Positions 9,804-18,439 of a stretch of DNA of 50,861 bases are shown in pieces. The stretch spans positions 1 to 50,861 of the IMG/VR virus record IMGVR_UViG_3300030329_006607, one strand, 5' to 3'. The notes below the pieces were generated by a model. The model was not told the DNA's origin. It did no database searches and was given only the letters and a program-made list of their open reading frames with translations. Made by a program: the position numbers and the translations under genes. The DNA is from a virus. Position 1 is the stretch's first letter, and each line of letters opens with the position of its first letter.

Positions 9804-11110
9804 ACATTATTCTCCGTATTCAATTCTATATTTGATGATAAAGAATTTCCTGATACATTTCTGATAAAAGTAATATTACCATCAACTGCAATATCTGCTT
9901 CTGTTGTATCATTTTTTATAAGATCTAATTCGGCATATGAAATAACAATATTTTTTGCAGTTCCATTATTCTTAGTTAAAGGCAACTGAAAAAGTGTTAT
10001 ATACGAAGCATTTGGTGTATCACCATAATAATAAACTACCGAATTTTTGTTATATGTGCTATAATTCCCCTGATATGGCATCTCATATCTAGTTTGTTGA
10101 ATCATCTCATCCCTGATAGCATCATAATTTCGTCTAACATTAAGTGAAAATTCTTTTGTTTCGCAATAACCAGTGCCAGAAGCAGAACAAAGACCTAAAG
10201 TAAACGTACAAGTTTCCACATCATTATCAGAAATTGCTTGTGGATACCTAACCCTAACTTCATCAAATGTCGCAACGGTACAACCATCATTAGAAATCAA
10301 TTTCCCCTTCCAATCTTTATCGTGTTTTGTTTTATTAAACTCGTCAACATCTATTCTCTTATCATGATATTTAAATATTTTTAAATCATCAGTCATTTCA
10401 TCAACCACAAATCTTGTTCGGTTCTCACAATTTATAGTATATGTTTCAATGCATTTTAATGTAGTTGAATCTTTAGTTACATCATCTATGATCCAATCAC
10501 AGACGCAAAACTGATTACTTGATTCTGCATATTGGATATTACGAAATTCTATTTCCCTTCCTTTATATAAATCTTCAAAACTCACTTCACTCTGTGATTT
10601 TTTCATTTGCTCGTAAACAACATTTTGAGATTCTACCTCAAGATGGCAAGAAATATTTCCTGTCAAATTATCAGAAGTGGCATAACCCTCGATTACAAAA
10701 TTTCCATTTTCATTGGTTTTAAGTTCCAAACCTTTGGGTAAAGAACCAGCCGTTACTTCTATACATTCATCCGTCTTTCCGCTTATATTATAACACAATT
10801 CTTTGCAAAATTTCAAAGTATCCAATGCTCTTGTATCAGCAAAACTCGGTTTTACCATCACATCATCAATACGATAACCACCCTCACGAAAAACATTTAT
10901 ATTTTCGTTATTCAAAATACTAGTTGTAAAGGCAGTTAAAAAATCACCTACAGTCGCAGAATCACCAGTAGAAGAAAACATAAAAGAAATCGGAACATTC
11001 ACAGAAGTTCCATCTAATTTAAGAAAGGAAACATATAATATATTACTTATATTGGTCAAATTGAGAGATTGAGTGCTTCCATCTTGCAATGAAAAAGTTA
11101 TATCAGGCAT
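9800..11110 (-). CDS. Unknown cysteine-rich baseplate-operon protein
   Basis: 436 aa, not recognised. It starts with a beta-rich segment (ITFSLQDGSTQSLNLTNI) and contains 12 cysteines, many in short pairs such as FCKELC and FCVCDW, spread through the middle third to two thirds. No signal peptide, membrane segment or coiled coil is evident. It lies between the spike/97-aa pair and the PAAR gene with 4- and 8-bp overlaps at both ends, so it is firmly part of the late baseplate operon and probably a virion component. The gene for a spike-associated or hub protein would fit here, but that is inference from position only. Confidence 0.75.
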   Translation of the reverse strand: MPDITFSLQDGSTQSLNLTNISNILYVSFLKLDGTSVNVPISFMFSSTGDSATVGDFLTAFTTSILNNENINVFREGGYRIDDVMVKPSFADTRALDTLKFCKELCYNISGKTDECIEVTAGSLPKGLELKTNENGNFVIEGYATSDNLTGNISCHLEVESQNVVYEQMKKSQSEVSFEDLYKGREIEFRNIQYAESSNQFCVCDWIIDDVTKDSTTLKCIETYTINCENRTRFVVDEMTDDLKIFKYHDKRIDVDEFNKTKHDKDWKGKLISNDGCTVATFDEVRVRYPQAISDNDVETCTFTLGLCSASGTGYCETKEFSLNVRRNYDAIRDEMIQQTRYEMPYQGNYSTYNKNSVVYYYGDTPNASYITLFQLPLTKNNGTAKNIVISYAELDLIKNDTTEADIAVDGNITFIRNVSGNSLSSNIELNTENNV

Positions 11111-11396
11111 CTGTATCGAAAATCATCTCCCCATCCTCATCCTGTGCTGGATTTAACCAAATAGAATATGGATGGTTGATCCTTTCGTCCTCTTTTAGAC
11201 CACTTTTGATTATAACATGCTTATCACAATCAATTTCAACATTTCCTCTAAATTTCAATACCATATCAGTATTAAATACAATCCGATTGTTTTCTTCATC
11301 ATATTCTATAATATTTTTGTCTACTAACGTAGAAATTGCATCTATGACTTCACGATCTATTTCATTAAATATTTTTAGTAACTTTTGCATTAACAA
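11103..11396 (-). CDS. Small conserved-looking baseplate-operon protein
   Basis: 97 aa, unrecognised. An N-terminal helix (MQKLLKIFNEIDREVIDAISTLVD) is followed by beta-strands with alternating polar and hydrophobic residues (IEYDEENNRIVFNTDMVLKF, NVEIDCDKHVIIKSG), which look like beta-helix rungs similar to those in the spike encoded just upstream. It overlaps the spike gene by 7 bp. A spike- or needle-associated role is plausible from context and the beta-rung pattern. The codon two after the first Met is a second ATG, so the start could be 6 bp later. Confidence 0.7.
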   Translation of the reverse strand: MLMQKLLKIFNEIDREVIDAISTLVDKNIIEYDEENNRIVFNTDMVLKFRGNVEIDCDKHVIIKSGLKEDERINHPYSIWLNPAQDEDGEMIFDTDA

Positions 11397-13309
11397 TCAT
11401 CCTCACAATCTGATAGTTTGGGTGTAGCACCCTTTGTTCCTTTCATACCTACCATACCTTTCATGCCCCGTTCAACAATCGGATCATCATTGACTTTTTG
11501 TGTTCCATCTACATTTCCAAATTCTGCTATATTCGTAACAATATCATCATCTACAAAATCAGGAACTTTTCCATCAACAATCATCTTAACTGCTTCCTCG
11601 AAGGAAGATACAGTTGAAATATTTCCATCCTTGTCAGTGAATGATAAAGGATTTTCTAATACATCCAACATATCAAATTCACTATCTTGCATTACTATTG
11701 ATTTTGCGTTATCGTCTGTTAGCAAAGAATCTCTCATCATTTGCATCATAGCTGCACTTGCATCATCCAAATCACTTTCTTTAGATTGATTCAACATCAT
11801 TTTCAACAAGTCTGCTAAAGATAATGCCTTTAATAAAAACTTCAACCAGTTTAATTGCAACAAACTCTTACACATAGTGAAATTTCCCATCATTTTAAAT
11901 GATGCAAAAATTGCCTGTCTCATTGCAACTAATGGATTCGGAAATGAAAAATCTGGTAATTGTGGTAATTCTGGTATCTCTGGCAAAGAAGGCAAAGCAT
12001 CTCTCAATTCAGCATTTGCTGTATCTCTTGCTGTCTTTACTTTATCTGATATAGAAGTTTCTATATCTGTTATCTTCCCGATTGCCCCATCTATTGCACC
12101 TACCGATTTAGCAAGTTTGGATTTAACTTCCGATTTGATACTATCTGCTAATTTTTCTGCGGAATCAACTACATCTCCAACCTCATTTGCCACATCTGTT
12201 ATTGCATTGGTAACAGGATTTTCAGGTGTAGTTGCATCTTTTATATTTCCAACTGCATTTGAAGTTTCAGCAAAAGAATTTGTTGCCCCTGCTAAACTAG
12301 AATTGGCATTAGTAATACTACCTGAGAGATTCCCCAAAGCACCAGTTGATGGCAAACCCGAAGTTGTCATACTTGGAAGATCAGGGCCCATCACACCTTC
12401 TGGGGGTATCCCTGCTGGTAAAACAAATGGTTGACCTGTTGAACCATGCATTATTGCACCACCTAATTTAGGATCAGTACTCAAAAATGGAGCAGATACA
12501 AATGCACCAGTTGGTGATTCCAATAAAACACCTAAATTTCCTTTAATCCTAACTTGTGTTCCTTCTAAACGAATATATTTTCCTTTGATATTGACATCAC
12601 CATCAGCAGTAACATTGACATTCCCTTCTGCGTACAAATGTTTAGATTTCCCATCAACTATCAACTCATAATCATCACCCTTGACTTTAACCAAACGATG
12701 ACTACCAGTTATAACTTCCATTGTTCCATCTTTATGAATTCTAGTTATTTTTTCATTATTAGGTGTGTCATCAACCTCGAAAACATGACCTGATTGACTT
12801 TCTTCAACCTTGTTATACGGATATTCACCTTTTGATAAACTTGGTTCACTATATGGTCGATTCATTTTACCAGCAACTGCAATACCTGTTTTGGGTGTAT
12901 GGTCTGAAATATATGTATCTTCGTCTTCACCCCTTGATAAACGATTGGTATTTACTTCCCCTGTGGGTATTTCTCTTTTTCCACCCCAACTCGGAGCATT
13001 CTCTGGTGGTGTTGGATCATCCGCAGTCTTATAACCAGCATCAATAATGTGTGTCATTATTGGTTGCTGTGCATTTTTTCCATCCGCAAAGAACCCCATA
13101 ACCCATGTACCAACTGCGGGCCCAATGGGTGAATCACTTGGACGACTATTAATAGGCATTGCTGGATAGGCAAAAGGTAAATCTGAAGTAGGAATCTGTG
13201 CAGTATCATCAGAATGATACCCCAAAATTCTAACTTTAACACGACCCATCTTTAACGGGTCGGTTAGATCTTCAACTTTACCTTTCCACCATACAAATTC
13301 TGGATTCAT
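11390..13309 (-). CDS. 5: Central spike / baseplate hub gp5-like protein, without lysozyme domain
   Basis: 639 aa. Residues 5-95 are the gp5/VgrG OB-fold: FVWWKGKVEDLTDPLKMGRV aligns with T4 gp5 WFVGVVEDRMDPLKLGRV, followed by the 'GPAVGTWVMGFFADGKNAQQP' strand. T4 gp5 next has a lysozyme domain; here there is only a linker and then, at about 190-265, a beta-helix of short rungs (TMEVITGSHRLVKVKGDDYE, then NVNVTADGDVNIKGKYIRLE). About 330-480 is an Ala/Ser/Asn-rich helical segment, and the last 25 residues hold five Gly-X-Y triplets (GMK GMV GMK GTK GAT) ending in SDCEDDC. The protein would trimerise as the membrane-piercing needle with the PAAR protein at its tip. Peptidoglycan cleavage must be supplied elsewhere. 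Confidence 0.85.
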   Translation of the reverse strand: MNPEFVWWKGKVEDLTDPLKMGRVKVRILGYHSDDTAQIPTSDLPFAYPAMPINSRPSDSPIGPAVGTWVMGFFADGKNAQQPIMTHIIDAGYKTADDPTPPENAPSWGGKREIPTGEVNTNRLSRGEDEDTYISDHTPKTGIAVAGKMNRPYSEPSLSKGEYPYNKVEESQSGHVFEVDDTPNNEKITRIHKDGTMEVITGSHRLVKVKGDDYELIVDGKSKHLYAEGNVNVTADGDVNIKGKYIRLEGTQVRIKGNLGVLLESPTGAFVSAPFLSTDPKLGGAIMHGSTGQPFVLPAGIPPEGVMGPDLPSMTTSGLPSTGALGNLSGSITNANSSLAGATNSFAETSNAVGNIKDATTPENPVTNAITDVANEVGDVVDSAEKLADSIKSEVKSKLAKSVGAIDGAIGKITDIETSISDKVKTARDTANAELRDALPSLPEIPELPQLPDFSFPNPLVAMRQAIFASFKMMGNFTMCKSLLQLNWLKFLLKALSLADLLKMMLNQSKESDLDDASAAMMQMMRDSLLTDDNAKSIVMQDSEFDMLDVLENPLSFTDKDGNISTVSSFEEAVKMIVDGKVPDFVDDDIVTNIAEFGNVDGTQKVNDDPIVERGMKGMVGMKGTKGATPKLSDCEDDC

Positions 13310-13313
13310 TTAC

Positions 13314-14417
13314 TTATACTTCTTGTATATCACTGTTTTCTAAATATTTTGAAATTTCTGCCCACATACCAGCAGTTTTTGGTGAATTAGGTATGCTTTC
13401 AATCATCCAACGATAAAGTTGTTGCTGAACTCTATCTTCACCAACCCAAGAACCACCTTCATGTTTCAGAGTTAATGATTTGAAACCTTTGACCAATTTT
13501 TCACCCTTAGTGTTAGTAATCACATTGCCATCTGGGTCAGTCCAGAATACAGTATGATCCTTTCCACCTAGAATGACATAGATACCACCGTTTAGACCAG
13601 CAACACCACGACTTCTGACTATATCATACATGGTATTGGCAGCTCCAACGTGTGTTTTGAGCATAATTTCTGAAGAAACTACTCGTTCTCTATTTCTATT
13701 TTGCTCAACAGCAACTGCAAAATCAGAAAGAACCCAAACTAAATGGATACTGTCAGTATCATAACCAGCATCAATCAGTCTTGGTACTACTTCGGCAATA
13801 TCATCTAAATCTTTTAAAGTAATATCAAATACGATATTAGGTAGTTGATTTTTTCCACGACCAGCACGTTGACTGAGCAGAGCATCTAAAGTTTTATTCT
13901 TGATACCCAATTCTTTGATTGCTAAGTGTAAAATACCAACATGGTCTTGATTTTTGAGTACTAAATCACCTAATAGATAAACTTCTGTGTTATAACTCGT
14001 ATAATCCAATTTTGGTTTATTTTTTGTTACCTGTACTCTTTCAACTGCTTTTGGACTATCTTTACTATTTGAATCACGACTAACAATAACATGATAACTG
14101 TTATATCGTTCCATTTTTGATAATGCTTGGAATGCTAATTTATATTCATCAACATCTCTAATTTTATAGTTTGCAACATCCAAAAAATTCTTGGAAGCAA
14201 ACCCCTTACCAGAACCAGCACCACCAGCAAGAAAAACAACCTGTCCATATCTTGCTCGATTATTGAAGAAAATAATCTTTTCATCTAATGATTCATCACC
14301 ATTCATTTTACCAACTATGGCATCTAGTAAATTAGAAAAATTATTTTCTTGAAACTCCTCTCCAGTAGATACACCTCGGATAGTTTCGTGTAAATTCAAT
14401 TGTTTTATTCGTTCCAT
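13314..14417 (-). CDS. P-loop NTPase/kinase-like protein encoded inside the baseplate operon
   Basis: 367 aa. A Walker A loop, GGAGSGKG, sits at about residues 65-72 inside a hydrophobic strand (QVVFLAGGAGSGKGFASKNF), followed by a D-rich strand (YKIRDVDEYKLAF) and, at about 215-240, a strand with DSIHLVWVLSDFAVAVEQN RNRERVV, where the basic RNRER run resembles the lid of zeta-toxin/uridine-kinase-like enzymes. No virion protein of T4 corresponds to it. The nearest description is a zeta-toxin- or polynucleotide-kinase-like P-loop protein; the substrate is unknown. Gaps of 3 bp to gp27 upstream and 4 bp to the spike downstream show it is co-expressed with the late genes. Confidence 0.7.
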   Translation of the reverse strand: MERIKQLNLHETIRGVSTGEEFQENNFSNLLDAIVGKMNGDESLDEKIIFFNNRARYGQVVFLAGGAGSGKGFASKNFLDVANYKIRDVDEYKLAFQALSKMERYNSYHVIVSRDSNSKDSPKAVERVQVTKNKPKLDYTSYNTEVYLLGDLVLKNQDHVGILHLAIKELGIKNKTLDALLSQRAGRGKNQLPNIVFDITLKDLDDIAEVVPRLIDAGYDTDSIHLVWVLSDFAVAVEQNRNRERVVSSEIMLKTHVGAANTMYDIVRSRGVAGLNGGIYVILGGKDHTVFWTDPDGNVITNTKGEKLVKGFKSLTLKHEGGSWVGEDRVQQQLYRWMIESIPNSPKTAGMWAEISKYLENSDIQEV

Positions 14418-14420
14418 TTC

Positions 14421-15740
14421 TTATTTCCCCTTTGGCAATGCACTAAAATATGAATCTTTGACGACTTCCATATGCATAGAATGTCTATCATCTTTGATGG
14501 AATGTCGTAAACTCGTAACTAAATAATTCCCTGAATGTAATTTATCTTCGACTTGTTCCCCTGCTTGTATAGAATCCATATCAATCGTAACAATATCACC
14601 GACATTTCGTTTAACATCGCCTGGTAAAGTAATAGTATATTTTATATTTTGCAATTGTTGCATTTGTGAAACTCTTTTTTGTATAACCTTCTCGGTATAA
14701 TTGTTTTCTTTGTCAAAACGAACTATATGATATTGCTTTGATAATGGACTAGTGTTGTAATCATCTGCCTTTTCTCCAATCAGCATATTATTATCAAAGG
14801 GATTGACACCCTGTACTTCTTGTAAACCCCACCTATCTTTTCTTGGACTATTTTCTATATGTGAATGATCGGAAAATGATTTACTATAATCGAAATCCAA
14901 TGTTTCAGTTTTCCTCTGTATCATATCATGAACCACTACCCTACTCGCATACATACCAATCGGAATATTTTTCAACAGATCAAAGGTATTTGTTACCAAC
15001 ATAGTTTCTATTGTTTGTTGTGTATCATCTCGAACTACATTTCTTTGTGGTTCTACATCTGTTGAAGACATTTTTCTATTATATGTTTCTTGCGAAGGTT
15101 TTTCAACTAAAGATTCAATACTTTTAAAGTTAAACCCTTCTCTAGTTTCAAAAAACATAAAATTTGCACCTTCATTTGCTTCACCAATTGCTCTTTTTGA
15201 TAACCAATTAATCGCATCCAACGGTTTCAGGTTTGGTATTACTATATTATGGTTATTTTTAGTGTTATCTGATGATAATTTCTTTTCACTATCCAAATCA
15301 GAAGAAAAAATTCCTTGAACCATATTTGATATAGTCCTATTAGAAAATGACCGACTGATACTAGTTTTCATACTAGTCAGAAGTTCTTCCGAAACAAAAT
15401 TGATAATATACGTTCTAATATCTTGTCTGGGAGCATTTATATTGCTGAGATTATAAACACGAAATGTCTTTTTAATCTCGACATCTTCTTGTTGTGGATC
15501 AAAAAGAACTATATCCAACTTTTCATGCCCAACAATGGGAAAATTTGAAATTAAATTCGCAGATTCTTGTACTACTATATTTCCTGTCATGACATTAGTA
15601 AACATATTTTCAAATATAGAAACTTCACCCATTATATCCATCAAACTAACCCGTTTATTGATTAGTGTAGAATACAATGACAAATCTCTCAATTTATACT
15701 CAAAGGGATATTTTATATTTTCTTGCGATCTAATCAGCAC
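14421..15740 (-). CDS. 27: Baseplate hub protein gp27-like
   Basis: 439 aa (T4 gp27 is 391 aa). Gp27 forms the trimeric hub ring that seats the gp5 spike. The fold is suggested by an N-terminal tube-like strand pattern (LSLYSTLINKRVSLMDIMGE, VSIFENMFTNVMTGNIVVQE), a segment on nested domain junctions (RVYNLSNINAPRQDIRTYII) and a C-terminal block (GDVKRNVGDIVTIDMDSI, then LHSGNYLVTSLRHSIKDDRH) that is the hallmark of gp27/gpD/VgrG-N hubs. The hub-then-spike order with gp53 upstream matches related phages. The last 10 codons of gp53 overlap its start. Overall identity to T4 is too low for a certain call from inspection. Confidence 0.7.
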   Translation of the reverse strand: MLIRSQENIKYPFEYKLRDLSLYSTLINKRVSLMDIMGEVSIFENMFTNVMTGNIVVQESANLISNFPIVGHEKLDIVLFDPQQEDVEIKKTFRVYNLSNINAPRQDIRTYIINFVSEELLTSMKTSISRSFSNRTISNMVQGIFSSDLDSEKKLSSDNTKNNHNIVIPNLKPLDAINWLSKRAIGEANEGANFMFFETREGFNFKSIESLVEKPSQETYNRKMSSTDVEPQRNVVRDDTQQTIETMLVTNTFDLLKNIPIGMYASRVVVHDMIQRKTETLDFDYSKSFSDHSHIENSPRKDRWGLQEVQGVNPFDNNMLIGEKADDYNTSPLSKQYHIVRFDKENNYTEKVIQKRVSQMQQLQNIKYTITLPGDVKRNVGDIVTIDMDSIQAGEQVEDKLHSGNYLVTSLRHSIKDDRHSMHMEVVKDSYFSALPKGK

Positions 15741-16506
15741 TTGTCAATAACCTCTTCAATTCGTTCTCAAATTGGGGTAAATATTGCTCTCTAAGTGTAA
15801 GAACTTCTCTCTTTTTGTCATTTTCTACAACTTCAAAATCTGCATTGGTTACAGCAGTTGCTCCTGTAGCAGTTCTACCAACTTGTATACCATCACTATT
15901 TTCGTAATGATGAACTGCTTCCCTCTCGTTAGTAATACTAGATATTTTCCCGACAGCACCTGATTCTTCACCTTTAACGAAATTGTCAACATTCCAAGAC
16001 ACAGGTGTTGTGGTACTAATATTTAACTGTATTAATGATGCCTGAAAACTCTTAACTGTTCCTGTAGCATCCAATTTAGTACCGTCTGCTTGATATTCAT
16101 TGACAGTTTCGTTTTCAACAAAAAAACGTTTAACGTTGCTATCAACCGCACCATATGTTGTATCTGAAAAATGGGTATTTACTAAAGATATAGATCTGTC
16201 AGGATATTTTCTATCAATATGCTGTTCTAAAACTTGATTTTGCATAACCCAATCATGGTATGGATCAACAATATTATTTAGCATCATATTAACCCAGTGA
16301 TAATATGTATGTTCATACATATCAAACGCAAATAAATCAGGTCTTTGATCGTTATGAACAACTTCTTTATAATATGTAGGCAAATATTTGTTGAAATCAC
16401 CTCTAATACCAACCCTACGCATAATATCTATCACATTTTTTGGTCTGTTATTTTGCTCAATATCATAATCAATTCTCGGAAAATGTTCAAAATATTTTGT
16501 TGGCAT
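15730..16506 (-). CDS. 53: Baseplate wedge protein gp53
   Basis: 258 aa (T4 gp53 is 196 aa). Gp53 clamps adjacent wedges together in the assembled baseplate. Family features: YFEHFPRIDYDIEQNNRPKN, IMRRVGIRGDFNKYLPTYY, RPDLFAFDMYEHTYYHWVNM (T4: 'RPEELANAIYGNPQLYWVLL') and MLNNIVDPYHDWVMQ (T4 'MCNDNYDPYYGWIT'). The centre holds an extra beta-domain of about 60 residues (around 130-220) not found in T4, and the C-terminal helix (REQYLPQFENELKRLLTSAD) matches the T4 C-terminal helix in position. Stop overlaps the gp27 start. Confidence 0.88.
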   Translation of the reverse strand: MPTKYFEHFPRIDYDIEQNNRPKNVIDIMRRVGIRGDFNKYLPTYYKEVVHNDQRPDLFAFDMYEHTYYHWVNMMLNNIVDPYHDWVMQNQVLEQHIDRKYPDRSISLVNTHFSDTTYGAVDSNVKRFFVENETVNEYQADGTKLDATGTVKSFQASLIQLNISTTTPVSWNVDNFVKGEESGAVGKISSITNEREAVHHYENSDGIQVGRTATGATAVTNADFEVVENDKKREVLTLREQYLPQFENELKRLLTSAD

Positions 16507-16511
16507 ATTAC

Positions 16512-17363
16512 TTACCCCTCTGGATATGCTCTCGAAGCATAATGATCTTTATATACAAGTTGAACTTCTTTAAATTGCAATGATAATTCAATGTCAACTG
16601 GAGCTCCATTTGCAAAAGTTGTCCATCCATCACTTGCGGTATGGTTGACTTCAACATTCTCTAATACGGAACGGGTAATAATTGGCAACCATTTGTTCCT
16701 TTCTCCATCTTCACCAATATTAAATCGAATATTGAATTGTGATGGATATGTCATTCTATATCCCTTTTTACTTAAACTAGGTGAAGCATGATATTTAAAT
16801 GCATTTATCATGCGATGGATTGTTTCAGTATCTTTTTCTTCAAATGCCATCAATTTATGCCGAAACTGAAATGATCTAAACCCAATACCCTCAAAAAATT
16901 GCTCCAAATAAGGATTGGGTACTGATCCCATTGTCTTATTGACAGAATTTTGAACATCTTCTGCCGAAATATCAAATGCCTTACCGAGCAAACTACCTTC
17001 TACCATATCCCCCAATAAATTTGCTCCTACTGTTGTTCCTCTTTCAGCGGCATGTTGCTTTACTGATTCTATCATTCCTTTGCCATCAAACTTTCCACTA
17101 GTCAGTCCAGAAATTCCTTTCATAATATCTGACCCAATACTACCAAGTTTTGCTAAAGCAGAAGAACCATCTGCATAACTTGCTTCAACCGAAGATTCGA
17201 TCTGATGTGGCATGTGTATATTCCATACAGTTCCACTATCATGGGTTACATTCTGCGTTCCTCCACCATGTGTATATGCTTCATAAGTAATCCAACCCAT
17301 TGTGGTTTCACCGTCTCTGCCCATACCATTTGACCCACTTGGATTATAATTAAACTCTGCCAT
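16512..17363 (-). CDS. 48: Baseplate tail-tube cap protein gp48-like (T4_tail_cap family)
   Basis: 283 aa. Tail-cap proteins gp48/gp54 sit on the baseplate hub and start polymerisation of the tail tube. Seen: NPYLEQFFEGIGFRSFQFRH, then KLMAFEEKDTETIHRMINAF with KYHASPSLS and QFNIRFNIG, the typical tail-cap C-terminal half (VNHTASDGWTTFANGAPVDI, ELSLQFKEVQLV). The first 130 residues are Gly/Ser/Ala-rich and helical. It is the first gene of the leftward late operon, its ATG 24 bp downstream of the proximal TATAAATA late-promoter box. gp54 is the alternative name; the neighbouring 195-aa protein on the other strand is the better tube-initiator candidate. Confidence 0.8.
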   Translation of the reverse strand: MAEFNYNPSGSNGMGRDGETTMGWITYEAYTHGGGTQNVTHDSGTVWNIHMPHQIESSVEASYADGSSALAKLGSIGSDIMKGISGLTSGKFDGKGMIESVKQHAAERGTTVGANLLGDMVEGSLLGKAFDISAEDVQNSVNKTMGSVPNPYLEQFFEGIGFRSFQFRHKLMAFEEKDTETIHRMINAFKYHASPSLSKKGYRMTYPSQFNIRFNIGEDGERNKWLPIITRSVLENVEVNHTASDGWTTFANGAPVDIELSLQFKEVQLVYKDHYASRAYPEG

Positions 17364-17386
17364 TTGATAATTCTCCTATGTCAAGA

Positions 17387-17410
17387 TATTTATAATTATA
17401 AGTATTTATA
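17387..17410 (-). promoter_or_regulatory. Tandem T4-type late promoters for the leftward baseplate operon
   Basis: Reading left, two perfect TATAAATA boxes lie at 17403-17410 and 17387-17394 in the 72-bp divergent gap. TATAAATA is the T4 late (gp55/gp33-dependent) -10 element and needs no -35. Reading right, TATAAGTA at 17397-17404 is one mismatch off and may serve gp4. The gp33 gene in this window supports the presence of this late system. Confidence 0.7.
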
Positions 17411-17435
17411 TAACAATAAAACGTGGAGTATCTTT

Positions 17436-17867
17436 ATGCCTTATCGTGGAACATACATTCCTAACAATCCAAATAAATATAAAGGAACAAAGAAAATTAT
17501 TTGGAGATCGTCTTGGGAACTGAAATTTATGAAATATTGTGATCGGGAACCCAATATCATAGAATGGATAAGTGAACCATTCCCAATAAGTTACTATTTA
17601 CCAACAGACAGAAAATGGCATCGGTACTATCCCGACTTTTTGGTAAAAACCAAAACCAAAGATAACCAATATAAAACAACATTGGTAGAAATAAAACCCG
17701 AAAAACAAACAAAACCCCCAATTAAAGGGAAGAAAAAGAGAAAAACTATTCTCAACGAACAAAAAACTTGGGTAATGAATCAGAGCAAATGGAAATTTGC
17801 AAAAGATTTTTGTAATCGTCAAGGAATAGAGTTCAAAATTCTAACCGAGAAGGAATTACTAATCTAA
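17436..17867 (+). CDS. 4: Head completion protein gp4
   Basis: 143 aa from ATG 17436, with GGAG at 17425-17428 as ribosome site; an upstream in-frame Met at 17364 would add 24 residues that cross the promoter region and is rejected. T4 gp4 is 150 aa and opens 'MAYSGKWVPKNISKYRGDPK'; here the start is MPYRGTYIPNNPNKYKGTKK. Further matches are YRSNWEKFF (here WRSSWELKFM), the acidic strand in front of IIEWISEPFPISYY, and VEIKPEKQTKPPIKGKK (T4 IEIKPKKETQPPVKPAH). The D...E-x-K arrangement (YPDFLV ... LVEIKPEK) is nuclease-like. Gp4 is needed to complete DNA-filled heads. First gene of the rightward late operon; its stop overlaps the next ATG by 1 bp. Confidence 0.9.
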   Translation: MPYRGTYIPNNPNKYKGTKKIIWRSSWELKFMKYCDREPNIIEWISEPFPISYYLPTDRKWHRYYPDFLVKTKTKDNQYKTTLVEIKPEKQTKPPIKGKKKRKTILNEQKTWVMNQSKWKFAKDFCNRQGIEFKILTEKELLI

Positions 17868-18439
17868 TGGCAATACTAGACGGTCTAAGAACAACTAGCA
17901 AAAATTCAATTTCATGGTTTAAGGATAACGTTAGAAAACTGATGAATGATAAACGTTTTAGTCGGATTAGTCGTAACGACCTAATGAGAGATACTGACTA
18001 TATGACAACCAGATTAGAGTTGGGAAAAATGTATTTATTCCAATATGACCCCAAACATAAAAGAACATTGCCATATTATGACACATATCCGTTGACCATA
18101 CCCATAGAAAGATATAACGATGGATTTCTAGGTTTAAATCTTCATTATCTACCACCAAAATTAAGACTCACTCTCTTAGAACAGTTACTTAAATTGGTTA
18201 ATACGAAAAATATGTCAGAAAGAACTAAAATAGTTGCAACTTATAATCTACTCAGTTCAAGTGCTAAATATAAATTCATGAAACCAACGATCAAAAGATA
18301 CCTAAATAATCACATAAGAAGTCCATATATACAGATAAAACCAGAAGATTGGAAAATAGCAATATTTCTACCATACGAAGGATTTAAAAAAGCATCTAAA
18401 AACAATGTATGGAAGGATTCAACGAGGATGGTTAGATGA
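17867..18439 (+). CDS. Conserved T4-like protein next to gp4 (possibly a DNA-end/neck or hub-assembly protein)
   Basis: 190 aa. I recognise the motif GKMYLFQYDPKHKRTLPYYD and the following GFLGLNLHYLPPKLRLTLLE as a block repeatedly encoded in marine T4-like phages, but not a secure function. In T4 gene 2 (DNA end protector) is adjacent to gene 4, so gp2 is a positional candidate only. The protein is basic and soluble with no signal peptide. It overlaps gp4 by 1 bp and the next gene by 4 bp (ATGA), so all three are translationally coupled. Confidence 0.75.
   Translation: MAILDGLRTTSKNSISWFKDNVRKLMNDKRFSRISRNDLMRDTDYMTTRLELGKMYLFQYDPKHKRTLPYYDTYPLTIPIERYNDGFLGLNLHYLPPKLRLTLLEQLLKLVNTKNMSERTKIVATYNLLSSSAKYKFMKPTIKRYLNNHIRSPYIQIKPEDWKIAIFLPYEGFKKASKNNVWKDSTRMVR

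Noticed and set aside
11877-12434. Rightward 185-codon open frame
   Set aside because: It is antisense to the Ala/Ser-rich linker of the spike gene, whose composition keeps the reverse frame open.
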